Shown here: piece after piece, positions 53,321 to 62,244 of the stretch
Layout of the letters: each line of letters begins with the position of its first letter
Numbering within the stretch: the first letter of the stretch is position 1
Source: DATFVB01 sp963714035
GTDB taxonomy: Bacteria > Acidobacteriota > Thermoanaerobaculia > UBA5066 > DATFVB01
Length of the DNA: 64,000 nucleotides
Assembly (NCBI GenBank): GCA_963714035.1
Contig: OY970224.1
Location: 2,914,001-2,978,000 of the forward strand
Direction of reading: 5' to 3'
Made by a program: the position numbers and the translations under genes
The notes under the pieces: model-generated
What the model saw: only the letters and a program-made list of their open reading frames with translations
Told to the model about the DNA's origin: nothing
The model's database searches: none

Positions 53321-53767
53321 ATGTTCGTGTCCCATCTTTCCGGACGAGTCTCGCCGGGCGTCCTCGAATCCGCGCTCTCGGCGGATTTCGTCGCGGCGGA
53401 CCCGGACGCCGTCCTCGTCCTGCGCGAAGGAGGCCGGGTCGTGTCGCCGGCTCTGGCCCGGCGGCGGGGCGTGCTCCATTTCGCGTACCGGGTCACGCTC
53501 GCGCCCGAGGTGGCCGCGGAGACGGCGTTCGAGGAGGGATGGGTCGACGCGATCGGGACGGCGGCGGACCTCGATCGGTGGCGGGCCGGGGACGAGCTCT
53601 CCTGGGAGGCGCGCGCGGCGGCATCGGCGCTCCTCTCGGCTCCTTCCCGCTCCGGAGCGCTCGCGCTCGAGCGGGCGCATTTCGCGCTGATCCAGGCGTC
53701 GGAAGGGAAGGTCCCGAAGATCGACGCGTTCTTCGCCTCCCGCGGATCGCGGAGCCCGCGGCCGTGA
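53321..53767 (+). CDS. Hypothetical protein, weakly crotonase-like at its C-terminus
   Basis: 148 aa from ATG 53321 to a stop overlapping the acyl-CoA dehydrogenase start. The second half (VAAETAFEEGWVDAIGTAAD, then KVPKIDAFFASRGSR) recalls the C-terminal helical part of enoyl-CoA hydratases. The oxyanion-hole region of that family is absent, so if related it is a truncated or degenerate member. Context with acyl-CoA dehydrogenases supports lipid metabolism. Confidence 0.55.
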   Translation: MFVSHLSGRVSPGVLESALSADFVAADPDAVLVLREGGRVVSPALARRRGVLHFAYRVTLAPEVAAETAFEEGWVDAIGTAADLDRWRAGDELSWEARAAASALLSAPSRSGALALERAHFALIQASEGKVPKIDAFFASRGSRSPRP

Positions 53768-54915
53768 ACTTCGAGCTCTCCGACGAGCAGAACATGGTCC
53801 GGGAGGCGGTCCGCGATTTCGCCCGCGACGTCGTCGCGCCGCGCGCCGCGGAGATCGACCAGACGGGCGAGTTTCCCATGGACGAGTTTCGCCGGGCGGG
53901 GGCGCTCGGCTTCGCCGGTGTGGCCGTGCCGGAGGAGTTCGGCGGCGCCGGGATGGACACGCTCTCGTACGCGATCGTGATCGAAGAAGTCTCGAGAGCG
54001 TGCGCGAACATGGGCGTGATCCTCTCGGTCAACAACTCCCTCGTCTGCGATCCGATCGCGAAGTTCGGGACGGAGGAGCAGAAGAAGGAGCTCCTCGTCC
54101 CGCTCGCGCGCGGGGAAAAGCTCGGCTGTTTCGCCCTCACCGAGCCGGAGGCGGGATCGGACGCCGCCAACCAGAAGACGCGCGCGGTCCGCGAAGGCGA
54201 CGTCTATCGCCTGACCGGCGAGAAGATCTTCATCACCTGCGGCGCCGAGGCGGACGTGGCGCTCGTCTTCGCGTCGACCGACCGCGAGAAGAAGCACAAG
54301 GGGATTTCCGCGTTCCTCGTCGACACGCGGGCGCCCGGGTTCGACCGCTCGCGCCATCAGGTGAAGCTCGGCGTCAACGCTTCGGGCACCGTCGAGATCT
54401 TCCTGAACGAGGTCGCGGTGCCCGCGGCGCACCGGCTCGGCCAGGAGGGCGACGGATTCCGGATCGCGATGGCGACGCTCGACGGCGGCCGGATCGGGAT
54501 CGCGGCGCAGGCGGTCGGGATCGCGCAGAGCGCCTTCGAGGCCGCGGTGCGATACGCCGGCGAGCGGAAGGTCTTCGGGCGGCCGATCGCCGAGTTCCAG
54601 GCCCTCCGCTTCTACCTCGCCGACATGGCGACCGAGCTCGACGCCGCGCGGTTGCTGACGTGGCGCGCGGCCGCGGCCAAGGACGCGGCGGCGGGCGGCG
54701 GCCGGTACACGGAAGAGGCCGCGATCGCGAAGCTCTACGCCGCGGAAATGGCGCAGCGCGTCACGACGAAGGCTTTGCAGATCCACGGCGGTTACGGCTA
54801 TACGAAGGAGTTTCCGGTCGAGCGGAACTTCCGCGACGCCCGGATCACCGAAATCTACGAAGGAACGAGCGAGATCCAGCGGGTCGTGATCGCCCGCGAG
54901 ATCCTCGCCCGCTGA
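53764..54915 (+). CDS. Acyl-CoA dehydrogenase 1
   Basis: 383 aa from GTG overlapping the previous stop. FALTEPEAGSDAANQKTRAV (FAD contact region), FITCGAEADVALVFAS and the C-terminal IHGGYGYTKEFPVERNFRDARITEIYEGTSEIQ with the catalytic Glu in YEGTSE are all conserved. It oxidises an acyl-CoA to the 2-enoyl form with electrons to ETF. The dehydrogenase encoded 0.7 kb downstream shares most of these motifs, so the two are paralogues. Confidence 0.94.
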   Translation: MNFELSDEQNMVREAVRDFARDVVAPRAAEIDQTGEFPMDEFRRAGALGFAGVAVPEEFGGAGMDTLSYAIVIEEVSRACANMGVILSVNNSLVCDPIAKFGTEEQKKELLVPLARGEKLGCFALTEPEAGSDAANQKTRAVREGDVYRLTGEKIFITCGAEADVALVFASTDREKKHKGISAFLVDTRAPGFDRSRHQVKLGVNASGTVEIFLNEVAVPAAHRLGQEGDGFRIAMATLDGGRIGIAAQAVGIAQSAFEAAVRYAGERKVFGRPIAEFQALRFYLADMATELDAARLLTWRAAAAKDAAAGGGRYTEEAAIAKLYAAEMAQRVTTKALQIHGGYGYTKEFPVERNFRDARITEIYEGTSEIQRVVIAREILAR

Positions 54916-54922
54916 GGCGCCG

Positions 54923-55645
54923 ATGCCCAGCACGAAGATGTTCCGCGATCGCGTCGTCTCGATGGAGCAGACCTTCGAGAAGGGGGAGAAGCATCTTCCT
55001 CTCCTGAAGACGCTCGTCGACGAGGCGATCCCCGGGATGGAGCTCCAGGACTACGTGCTCGACCACGAGCACGACTGCTTCGTCATGAACTACCGGACGG
55101 CGGCGGGCGCGCCGAAGCGGATCTCGTGGACCCGGATGGTCCTGTACGACGCGGAGAGGGTTCCCGCGATCGTCGAGAACGCCGAAGCCGGGATCCGCGA
55201 ACGGCTCGTCGAGTTCCTCCGCCGGCGCGCCGATCGGAACGCCATCGACGTGACGTTCCGCCATCTCGAAGAGGGATGGGTCGATACGCCCGAGCCGAAA
55301 AAGCCGAAGCCCCAGCCCCCCCGCGAGAAGGGGCAGCCCGGGGGCGGCCGGCCCGGACCCGGCGGCGGCCGTCCGCCGCAGGGCAAGGGCGGTCCCGCGC
55401 GCCCGGCCCAGCCGGGGGGAGGCGGGCGTCCGCAGCCCGGAGGACGCCCCGGACCACCGCGTCCGGCCGCGCCCCGGCCCGGGGGAGCTCCCGCGCCGGC
55501 GGCCGGCGAAGGCGCGCCCGGGGCCGCGGCGCCCGGAGAGGGGGCCGGCCGGCGCCGCCGTTTCCGCCGCCGCCGCGGGCGCCGCCGGGGTGGCTCGGGC
55601 TCGGGTCCCGCGTCGCCGCCCGCCGGCGGAGCCCCGGCTCCGTGA
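54923..55645 (+). CDS. Hypothetical protein with Pro/Gly-rich, Arg-rich tail
   Basis: 240 aa. Residues 1-125 look folded (MELQDYVLDHEHDCFVMNYR, ERLVEFLRRRADRNAIDVTF), then a long Pro/Gly/Ala/Arg tail with GGGRPPQGKGGPARPAQPGG-type sequence and a basic RRRRFRRRRGRRRG stretch near the end. It sits exactly between the two acyl-CoA dehydrogenase genes, with coupled stops, so it is probably co-made with them. The tail could bind nucleic acid or polyanions; no family is recognised. Confidence 0.65.
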   Translation: MPSTKMFRDRVVSMEQTFEKGEKHLPLLKTLVDEAIPGMELQDYVLDHEHDCFVMNYRTAAGAPKRISWTRMVLYDAERVPAIVENAEAGIRERLVEFLRRRADRNAIDVTFRHLEEGWVDTPEPKKPKPQPPREKGQPGGGRPGPGGGRPPQGKGGPARPAQPGGGGRPQPGGRPGPPRPAAPRPGGAPAPAAGEGAPGAAAPGEGAGRRRRFRRRRGRRRGGSGSGPASPPAGGAPAP

Positions 55646-56790
55646 ACTTCGAGCTCACCGAAGACCAGATCGCGGTCCGCGACTCCGCGCGCGATTTCGC
55701 GGAGCGCGAGATCGCTCCCGGGATCGCCGAGCGCGAGCGAACCCATGCTTTCCCTTCGGCGCTCGTCGCGAAGCTGGGCGAGCTCGGATTCCTCGGGATG
55801 TTCGTGCCGCACGAGTACGGCGGGGCGGGGTTCGACGCCGTTTCGTACATCCTCGCCGTCGAGGAGGTCGCGCGCGTCGACGCGTCGGTCGCCGTCATCA
55901 TGAGCGTCACGAATTCCGTCGCGTGCTATCCGATCTGGAAGTTCGGGTCGGAGGAGCAGAAGAGGACCGTTCTCGGGGAGCTCGCGTCGGGCGAGGCCCT
56001 CGGCGCGTACGCCCTGACCGAGCCCCAGTCGGGCTCCGATGCGGCGAACCAGAAGACGCGGGCGGAGCGGAAGGACGGCGGGTACGTGATCAACGGCGCG
56101 AAGTCGTGGATCACGAACGCGGGAGTCGCCCGGTGGTACGTCGCGATGGCGATGACCGACCCCGGGGCGGGGACCCGGGGGATCACCGCGTTCCTCCTCC
56201 GCGACGACGACCCGGGATTCCACGTCGGCCGGAACGAGGAGAAGATGGGGCTGCACGGCTCGCAGACGGCCTCGTTGTTCTTCGAGAACCTTCGGGTCCC
56301 CGAATCGCGCCGCCTCGGCGCGGAGGGAGAGGGCTTCCGGATCGCGATGACGACGCTCGACCATTCGCGGATCGGAATCGCCGCCCAGTCCGTCGGCATC
56401 GCCCGCGCCGCGTTCGAGGCCGCGGTGGGCCACGCGAAGACCCGCGAGACTTTCGGCCGCAAAATCGCCGAGCATCAGGCGATCGCCTTCCAGCTCGCGG
56501 ACATGAAGGTGCAGATCGACGCCGCCCAGCTCCTCACCCGCCGGGCGGCGTGGCTCTCCGAAAAGCCGGGAGCGAAGTTCTCGAAGGAGTCGTCGATGGC
56601 CAAGGTGTTCGCCTCGGAGGCCTGCAACGCGGTCTGCGCGCGCGCCTGCCAGATCTTCGGCGGGTACGGATTCTCGAAGGAGTACGCCGTCGAGCGGTAC
56701 TATCGCGACGCGCGCGTGACGACGATCTACGAGGGCACGTCGGAGATCCAGCGGATGGTGATCGCCAAGAACGTCCTGGGGCGGCGGTGA
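55642..56790 (+). CDS. Acyl-CoA dehydrogenase 2
   Basis: 382 aa from the GTG overlapping the previous stop (GTGA). LTEPQSGSDAANQKTRAERK, WITNAGVARWYVAMAMTDPG, EEKMGLHGSQTASLFFENLR and FGGYGFSKEYAVERYYRDAR followed by YEGTSEIQRM give a complete active site. It is related to dehydrogenase 1 but differs in the substrate-channel region, so a different chain length or branching is likely. Confidence 0.94.
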   Translation: MNFELTEDQIAVRDSARDFAEREIAPGIAERERTHAFPSALVAKLGELGFLGMFVPHEYGGAGFDAVSYILAVEEVARVDASVAVIMSVTNSVACYPIWKFGSEEQKRTVLGELASGEALGAYALTEPQSGSDAANQKTRAERKDGGYVINGAKSWITNAGVARWYVAMAMTDPGAGTRGITAFLLRDDDPGFHVGRNEEKMGLHGSQTASLFFENLRVPESRRLGAEGEGFRIAMTTLDHSRIGIAAQSVGIARAAFEAAVGHAKTRETFGRKIAEHQAIAFQLADMKVQIDAAQLLTRRAAWLSEKPGAKFSKESSMAKVFASEACNAVCARACQIFGGYGFSKEYAVERYYRDARVTTIYEGTSEIQRMVIAKNVLGRR

Positions 56791-57095
56791 GCGAAGGCGT
56801 CGACTTCGGCGCCGGCGTCGCCTCGAACGCGGCGGGCGCGGATCGGGAATGCGGCGGCTATCGGTTCCAGATCCATCCTCCCGACGTCGCGAAGCTCCGC
56901 GAGCTCGCGGGCGCGCGGGGAAAGAGCGACGAGACGCTCGTGGCGGAGTTCTTCGACGCGCAGGCGCCGCGGTGGGCGGAGTCGCTCGCCGAGAATCTCC
57001 CGGCGCCCGCCGACGTCCGGATCGTCGTCGATCCCTACTCCCGGCAGGCCTTCATGGCCTCGGGAAACGTCGTCTATTCGATTCTTTCCTTCTGA
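56787..57095 (+). CDS. Hypothetical protein (102 aa), coupled to acyl-CoA dehydrogenase 2
   Basis: GTG 56787 overlaps the previous stop. The soluble protein includes YRFQIHPPDVAKLRELAGAR and DVRIVVDPYSRQAFMASGNV. No family recognised. Coupled translation suggests that it works with the dehydrogenases. Confidence 0.6.
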   Translation: MSEGVDFGAGVASNAAGADRECGGYRFQIHPPDVAKLRELAGARGKSDETLVAEFFDAQAPRWAESLAENLPAPADVRIVVDPYSRQAFMASGNVVYSILSF

Positions 57096-57105
57096 GAGGA
57101 AGCCG

Positions 57106-57759
57106 ATGCGAAGAAGCAGGAACACGGCCGTCATCGCCGCCGCCGTACTCGCGGCGGCCTCCTTTTCCGCGGCCGAAGACGCGGTCCGGCGCGACTTCGA
57201 CAGCGACACCGCGGGGGGCGTCCCCGGCTTCTTCCACTTCGAAGGGACTCCCGGTCTTTCGCCCGAAAATTGGAAGGCGATCCCCGACGCGGCGTCGCTC
57301 AGCCATCCGATGGTCGCGATTCAGACCGACGCGACGGGGCAGCCCGGGCACTTTCATTTCGCGCTGTCCAACGAGCCGCCTTCCTTCCTCGACGGGTACG
57401 TGGAAGCCGCGACGAAGCGGGCCGCCCTGAAGGGATTCGCCCGCGCCGGCGTCGCGATTCGCTATCGCGGCCCCGGCGATTTCATCGCCGCGCTCGTCGA
57501 CATGTCCTCCCAGACGGTGACGGCGATCGCGATGCGCCACGGGCGGGCGGAGACGCTCGGCGCCGCGCCGATCCAGTCGGACGAGCCGGTCTGGCGGACC
57601 GTGCGGCTGACCGCCTCCGGCGACCATCTCGAGGTCTGGGTTTCCCGGCGGAAGGTGATCGACGCCCGCGATCCGGCGCCGCTCCCGGGCGCGGCGGGGC
57701 TCGTCGCGGAGGCTCCGGTGCCCGTCGCGTTCGACGACCTGGTGATCGAGAAGAAGTAG
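57106..57759 (+). CDS. Secreted beta-sandwich-like hypothetical protein
   Basis: 217 aa with a signal peptide (NTAVIAAAVLAAASFSAA). The remainder (DFDSDTAGGVPGFFHFEGTP, GVAIRYRGPGDFIAALVDMS, VWRTVRLTASGDHLEVWVSR, AFDDLVIEKK) has the strand pattern of concanavalin/DUF1080-like domains. No catalytic residues stand out. It starts 10 bp after the preceding gene. Confidence 0.65.
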   Translation: MRRSRNTAVIAAAVLAAASFSAAEDAVRRDFDSDTAGGVPGFFHFEGTPGLSPENWKAIPDAASLSHPMVAIQTDATGQPGHFHFALSNEPPSFLDGYVEAATKRAALKGFARAGVAIRYRGPGDFIAALVDMSSQTVTAIAMRHGRAETLGAAPIQSDEPVWRTVRLTASGDHLEVWVSRRKVIDARDPAPLPGAAGLVAEAPVPVAFDDLVIEKK

Positions 57760-57767
57760 CCGACGAA

Positions 57768-57975
57768 ATTCCAAATTCCAGGCCTCGAATTCCAATAAAT
57801 TCCAGGCTCCAAAGTTCAAACGAGGCACGGCGGCCGAGAGGGCGCAGAACCTCTCCGCCTTCGCTGTGGGCGCCTTCGTCTTGAACTTGGAATTTCGACC
57901 TTATTGAAGTTCGGGTCTTTGGAATTTGGAATTTCGGATTGGCCTTATTGGATTTTGATATCTGAAATTTGAGAC
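57768..57975. repeat. Second pair of inverted AATTCCA-type arrays
   Basis: AAATTCCAAATTCCAGG and GAATTCCAATAAATTCCAGG (57768-57812), then complement units TTTGGAATTTGGAATTTCGG and TGAAATTTGAG (about 57884-57972). AT-rich, between convergent genes, as after phoU at 27.4 kb. No gene is seen in this 225-bp gap. Confidence 0.6.
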
Positions 57976-57984
57976 TTCCCGCTC

Positions 57985-59121
57985 TCAGCGCGGGGGCGGC
58001 GCCAATCTCTTCACGAACACATAGCGTCCCTTCTCGATCTCGAGGATCGCGATCGGCTTGATCGGATTCCGCTCGAGGTCGAACGTCAGCACCCCCGTGA
58101 CTCCCCGGAAACCGGACGTCGCCGCGAGCGCCTCGCGGATCCGCGGTCCGGCCGTCGATCCGGCGCGTCGGATCGCGTCGGCCATCAGCCGGGCCGCGTC
58201 GTAGGCGAGCGCCCCGACCGAGTCGGGCACGTCTCCGAAGCGCCGGCGATAGCTCCCGACGAAGCTCTGCACGGCGGGATCCGGATCCTGCGGCGAGTAG
58301 TGGTTGCCGAAGTACGCGCCGTCGAGAGCATCGCCGCCGATCTCCGTGAGCCGCGGCGAATCCCATCCGTCTCCTCCGAGGAGCGTCCCCGGGATACCGA
58401 GGGCCTTCTTCTGGCGCGCGATCAGGCCGACGTCGGTGTAATAGCCCGGCACGAACACCACGTCGGCCGGCGTCGTGCGCATCTGGGTGAGCTGAGCCGA
58501 AAAATCGGTATCGCCCTCCGAGTACCTCTGCTCGCCGAGGACTCTCCCGCCCAGCCCTTCGAACGCTCGGCGGAACGCGCGGCCGAGCCCCGCGCTGTAG
58601 TCGCTCCGCAAGTCCGTCAGGAGGAGCGCCGTCTTCGCCCGGAGATCGTTCACGGCGAAGCGCGCGAGCATCGCCCCCTGGAAATCGTCCGTGAAGCAGA
58701 CCCGAAAGACGTAGGGACCGACCAGCGTCACCTGCGGGTTCGTGGAGGAGGGGGTGATCATCGGAATCTCGCTCTTCTGGGCGATCGGCGCGGCGGCGAG
58801 CGTCCGGGAGGACGCCGCTTCCCCCAGCAGCCCGACCACGTGGTCGCGGGAGATGAGCTTCGAGACGGCGGACGCGGCTTCGGCCGGCTCGCCGCGGTCG
58901 TCTTCGACGTGGAGCGCGAGCCGGACTCCCAGCACTCCGCCGGCGGCGTTGATCTCGTCGAGGGCGAGTGTGGCGCCGTTCTTTCCCGACTGTCCGAACG
59001 TCGCGGTCGATCCCGTCAGCGATCCGTAGAATCCGAGCGGGATTCCCTCGTGGCCCGGCGGCGACGGCGCGCATGTCGTGATGAGGAGCGCGACGGCGGC
59101 GGCGGCGACCCTTCGGAGCAC
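57985..59121 (-). CDS. LivJ/amide-type ABC substrate-binding lipoprotein
   Basis: 378 aa. A lipoprotein signal ending LLITTC is followed by a type I periplasmic binding fold: IPLGFYGSLTGSTATFGQSG, GKNGATLALDEINAAGGVLG, AAPIAQKSEIPMITPSSTNP and VFRVCFTDDFQGAMLARF are typical of branched-chain amino acid/urea binding proteins. No permease or ATPase genes are adjacent, so it is an orphan receptor or sensor component. It is divergent from the PLD gene with a 56-bp gap. Confidence 0.88.
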   Translation of the reverse strand: MLRRVAAAAVALLITTCAPSPPGHEGIPLGFYGSLTGSTATFGQSGKNGATLALDEINAAGGVLGVRLALHVEDDRGEPAEAASAVSKLISRDHVVGLLGEAASSRTLAAAPIAQKSEIPMITPSSTNPQVTLVGPYVFRVCFTDDFQGAMLARFAVNDLRAKTALLLTDLRSDYSAGLGRAFRRAFEGLGGRVLGEQRYSEGDTDFSAQLTQMRTTPADVVFVPGYYTDVGLIARQKKALGIPGTLLGGDGWDSPRLTEIGGDALDGAYFGNHYSPQDPDPAVQSFVGSYRRRFGDVPDSVGALAYDAARLMADAIRRAGSTAGPRIREALAATSGFRGVTGVLTFDLERNPIKPIAILEIEKGRYVFVKRLAPPPR

Positions 59122-59177
59122 GCGCGGATTATCTCTGGAAACCGCGCCCGGACCCGCGCCCGCCGCGGAAGGGCCTC

Positions 59178-60458
59178 GTGTACGCTTCGCGCGTGTCTTC
59201 CCGCCCGCGCCGAACGCTCCGCACGGCGGCCGCCGTCGCCCTGCTCGTTCTCGTCGGCTGTTCGTCCGGCCCCAGGCCCGTCTCCGTCTTCTTCTTCGAG
59301 GCGAAGCTCGATCCGTCGAGCGCCGATTTCGGCCGCGAGCTTTCGAGCGTCACCGGCGAGCCCCTGATCTCCGGAAACCGGTGCGTTCTCCTCGAGAACG
59401 GGACCGGGATCTTCGGGGCGATGCTGGAAGCGATCCGCAACGCCCGGACGACGATCAACGTCGAGACGTACATCTTCCAGTCGGATGCGACCGGCGTCCG
59501 GTTCGCCCGGGCGATCGAAGAGCGCGCCCGCGCCGGCGTGCGCTGTCGCGTGCTGGTCGACGCCTGGGGCAGCCACACGCTCTCGAAGACGCTCGAGTCG
59601 GAGATGAAGAAGTCCGGAATCGAGTTCGAGCGTTTCCGCCCCATCCTGCTGTTCCATCGCCTGAAGAACCGGACGCACCGGAAGATCCTCGTCGTCGACG
59701 GAAGGGACGCCTTCCTGGGGGGTCAGGGCTTCGACGACCGCTGGAGCGGGGACGCCGATTCGCCGAAGCACTGGCACGACGTGGCCGTGTCCGTCGACGG
59801 CCCCGCGGTCGCCCGGATCCAGAGCGTCTTCGCGGAGAACTGGATCGAGGCGGGCAAGCCCGTCCCCGCGGGACCCGGCGACTACCCGGAGCTTTCGCCG
59901 GCCGGCGACGAGGACGTGATGGTCCTGCGCTCGTCCTTCGGCGAGCGCAGCTCCCGCGCGGCCCTCGGGCTCGACGTGCTCATCCACGCCGCGCGCCGCG
60001 AGATCCTGATCGAGAACGCGTACTTCATCCCCGATTCGACGACGACGGGGCTGCTCACCGAGGCGGCGAAACGGGGCGTCCGCGTCGAGGTGATCGTGCC
60101 CGGGGAGAAGAACAATCTGGGTTACGTGCGGCGCGTCTCTCGCTCGACGTACGGTTCGCTGCTCGAGGCCGGCGTCAAGATCTACGAGTACCGCCCGACG
60201 ATGATGCACGCGAAGGTGGCGGCGTTCGACGGACTCTGGACGTCGATCGGATCGGCGAACATCGACAGTCGTTCCTTCTTCTTGAACGACGAAGCCAACG
60301 TCAACGTGCGGAGCGAGCGCCTCGCGGCGGAGGTGGCGGCGATGTTTGCGCGGGACCGCTCCCGGAGCGACGAGGTCACGCTGGCGGCGTGGAAGGGCCG
60401 GTCGCTGTCGGAAAAATTCTTCGAATGGTTCTACGGAATCTTCGCATCCGAGCTCTAG
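59178..60458 (+). CDS. Cardiolipin synthase-like phospholipase D family lipoprotein
   Basis: 426 aa (GTG 59193 is an alternative start). A signal with lipobox LVLVGC is followed by two HKD motifs, HRKILVVDG (near 169) and HAKVAAFDG (near 345), each with downstream GSANID- or GGQG-type sequence. Two HKD motifs and a membrane anchor match ClsA/ClsB-type cardiolipin synthases, but the lipobox indicates an extracytoplasmic enzyme. Its TAG stop is part of the CTAG beginning the MITE-like element, so the end of the gene was set by the insertion or is a preferred target. Confidence 0.85.
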   Translation: MYASRVSSRPRRTLRTAAAVALLVLVGCSSGPRPVSVFFFEAKLDPSSADFGRELSSVTGEPLISGNRCVLLENGTGIFGAMLEAIRNARTTINVETYIFQSDATGVRFARAIEERARAGVRCRVLVDAWGSHTLSKTLESEMKKSGIEFERFRPILLFHRLKNRTHRKILVVDGRDAFLGGQGFDDRWSGDADSPKHWHDVAVSVDGPAVARIQSVFAENWIEAGKPVPAGPGDYPELSPAGDEDVMVLRSSFGERSSRAALGLDVLIHAARREILIENAYFIPDSTTTGLLTEAAKRGVRVEVIVPGEKNNLGYVRRVSRSTYGSLLEAGVKIYEYRPTMMHAKVAAFDGLWTSIGSANIDSRSFFLNDEANVNVRSERLAAEVAAMFARDRSRSDEVTLAAWKGRSLSEKFFEWFYGIFASEL

Positions 60459-60732
60459 CAGGCTGCTGAAAAACCCCGCGGATCGCGCGCCAGTGGCTTG
60501 TGAGCGAGATCAAGGCGCGAGGAGAGGACAGATGCCAAAGCGATCGGACTCGACGAGCAACGCCGAGATCGTTCACAATGTACTGGCGCCCGGAGGGTTC
60601 GGGCGGCGCCGGGCCGTCTGCTTCGTTGCCGCTCCTCGACGATACTCCGGCATCGCCTGCGTCGCGGACGCCTTGCATCCGGCTCGGCGGCGCTCCGAAC
60701 GCGACCCGTGCGGTTTTTCAGCAGCCTGCTAG
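60455..60732. mobile_element. MITE-like inverted-repeat element, copy 3 (CTAG-flanked, different ends)
   Basis: 278 bp. Ends read CTAGCAGGCTGCTGAAAAA and the inverted right end differs at three of 33 positions; CTAG at both sides. The interior is the inverse of copy 2 with high similarity (the GAGATCAAGGCGCGAGGAG block and the CGACGATACTC block are nearly identical), but the ~33-bp termini are unrelated to those of copies 1 and 2. There is no transposase. Confidence 0.85.
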
Positions 60733-60779
60733 CCGGCGCCCGACGCCTCCCCACGCTCTCGCGGGCGGCACGCGCGTGT

Positions 60780-60794
60780 CCGGCTCGATGCATC
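60780..60794 (-). repeat. Dispersed 15-bp motif GATGCATCGAGCCGG
   Basis: Minus-strand copy between the MITE-like element and lpdA, followed by the shared GCGCGTGCC stretch. It may overlap the lpdA promoter region: TAGAAT preceded by GTG lies at 60810-60815. Confidence 0.5.
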
Positions 60795-60837
60795 GTCGCG
60801 CCGCCCGTGTAGAATCGCGCGCGCGGAGGAGAATACC

Positions 60838-62244
60838 TTGAGCGCCAATCCATCCTACGATTTCGTCGTCATCGGGTCCGGTCCGGGCGGCTACGTCGCC
60901 GCGATCCGAGCCTCCCAGCTCGGGTTGAAGGCCGCCGTGGTCGAAAAGGACCCCGCGCTCGGGGGCGTCTGCACCCTCCGGGGGTGCATCCCGACGAAGG
61001 CGCTCCTCCATGCCGCCGACGTCCTCGAGGAGGCCCGCCACGGCGGCGACATCGGCGTCGTCGCGAAGGAAGTCCGCTTCGAGCTCGCCGCCGCGATGAA
61101 GCACAAGGCGAAGGTCGTCCGGCAGAGCAGCAACGGGATCGGCTTCCTCATGAAGAAGAACAAGATCGACGTCCACACGGGCTTCGGGTCGCTCCTCGAC
61201 GCGCACACGGTGTCGGTGAGGGGCGAAGCCGGAGAGGTGCGGCTCGCCGCGAAGTTCGTCGTGATCGCGACCGGCTCGAAGCCGCGGGCGCTGCCGATCA
61301 TTCCGACGGACCACCAGACCGTGCTCGACTCCGATTCGATCCTCGAGCTCGCGGAAGTCCCGAAGTCGCTCGTCGTGATCGGCTCGGGAGCGGTCGGCGT
61401 CGAGTTCGCCTCGATGTTCTCGCGATTCGGCGCGAAGACGACCGTGATCGAGATGCTGCCTCGCCTGGTTCCGGTCGAGGACGAAGAGATCTCGAAGGAG
61501 CTCGCCTCCGCGTTCCGGAAGCAGGGGATCGCCTCGCTCGTCGACACGAAGGTCGAGAAGGTCGAGAAGGTCGCGGGAGGGGTCGAGGTGATCGCCCGGA
61601 CGGCGGCCGGGAAGACCGAGACGGTCAAGGCCGAGAAGCTCCTCGTCGCGGTGGGACGCCAGCCCCTGTCGGCGGATCTCGGCCTCGAGAAGCTCGGAAT
61701 CGCGACGGAGCGGGGCTACGTCAAGATCGACGACCATTGCCGGACGTCGGTGCCGAACGTGTTCGCGATCGGCGACGTCGTGCCGACGCCGTGGCTCGCG
61801 CACGTCGCCTCCGCGGAGGGCGTCGTCGCCGCCGAGACCGCGGCGGGCGCCCACACCTGGCCGCTCAACTACGACCAGATTCCGGGATGCACCTACTGCA
61901 GTCCCGAGATCGGTTCGATCGGACTGACGGAAGCGAAAGCGCGGGAGCGCGGACACGACGTCGTCGTGGGCAGGTTCCCGTTCACGGCGAGCGGAAAGGC
62001 CCGCTGCCTCGACGACACGCAGGGCTTCGTCAAGATCGTGAGCGAGAAGAAGTACGGGGAGATCCTCGGCGTCCACATCATCGGGCCGACCGCGACCGAG
62101 CTGATCGCCGAGGCCGGCGCCGCGATGAAGCTCGAGGCGACGGCGGAGGATCTCGCGCGCACGATCCACGCTCATCCGACGCTCTCGGAGGCGATGCACG
62201 AGGCGTCGGAAGCCATCGCCGACGGCGCGCCGATTCATCTCTGA
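60838..62244 (+). CDS. lpdA: Dihydrolipoyl dehydrogenase
   Basis: 468 aa from TTG 60838 with GGAGGAGA upstream. FAD site VVIGSGPGGYVAAIRASQLG, redox disulfide C45/C50 in GGVCTLRGCIPTKALLH, NAD site SLVVIGSGAVGVEFASMFSR, and the His-Glu pair region HAHPTLSEAMHEAS at the C-terminus are complete. It is the E3 component of 2-oxoacid dehydrogenase complexes. No E1/E2 genes are in the window, so it is a separately encoded lpdA. Confidence 0.96.
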   Translation: MSANPSYDFVVIGSGPGGYVAAIRASQLGLKAAVVEKDPALGGVCTLRGCIPTKALLHAADVLEEARHGGDIGVVAKEVRFELAAAMKHKAKVVRQSSNGIGFLMKKNKIDVHTGFGSLLDAHTVSVRGEAGEVRLAAKFVVIATGSKPRALPIIPTDHQTVLDSDSILELAEVPKSLVVIGSGAVGVEFASMFSRFGAKTTVIEMLPRLVPVEDEEISKELASAFRKQGIASLVDTKVEKVEKVAGGVEVIARTAAGKTETVKAEKLLVAVGRQPLSADLGLEKLGIATERGYVKIDDHCRTSVPNVFAIGDVVPTPWLAHVASAEGVVAAETAAGAHTWPLNYDQIPGCTYCSPEIGSIGLTEAKARERGHDVVVGRFPFTASGKARCLDDTQGFVKIVSEKKYGEILGVHIIGPTATELIAEAGAAMKLEATAEDLARTIHAHPTLSEAMHEASEAIADGAPIHL

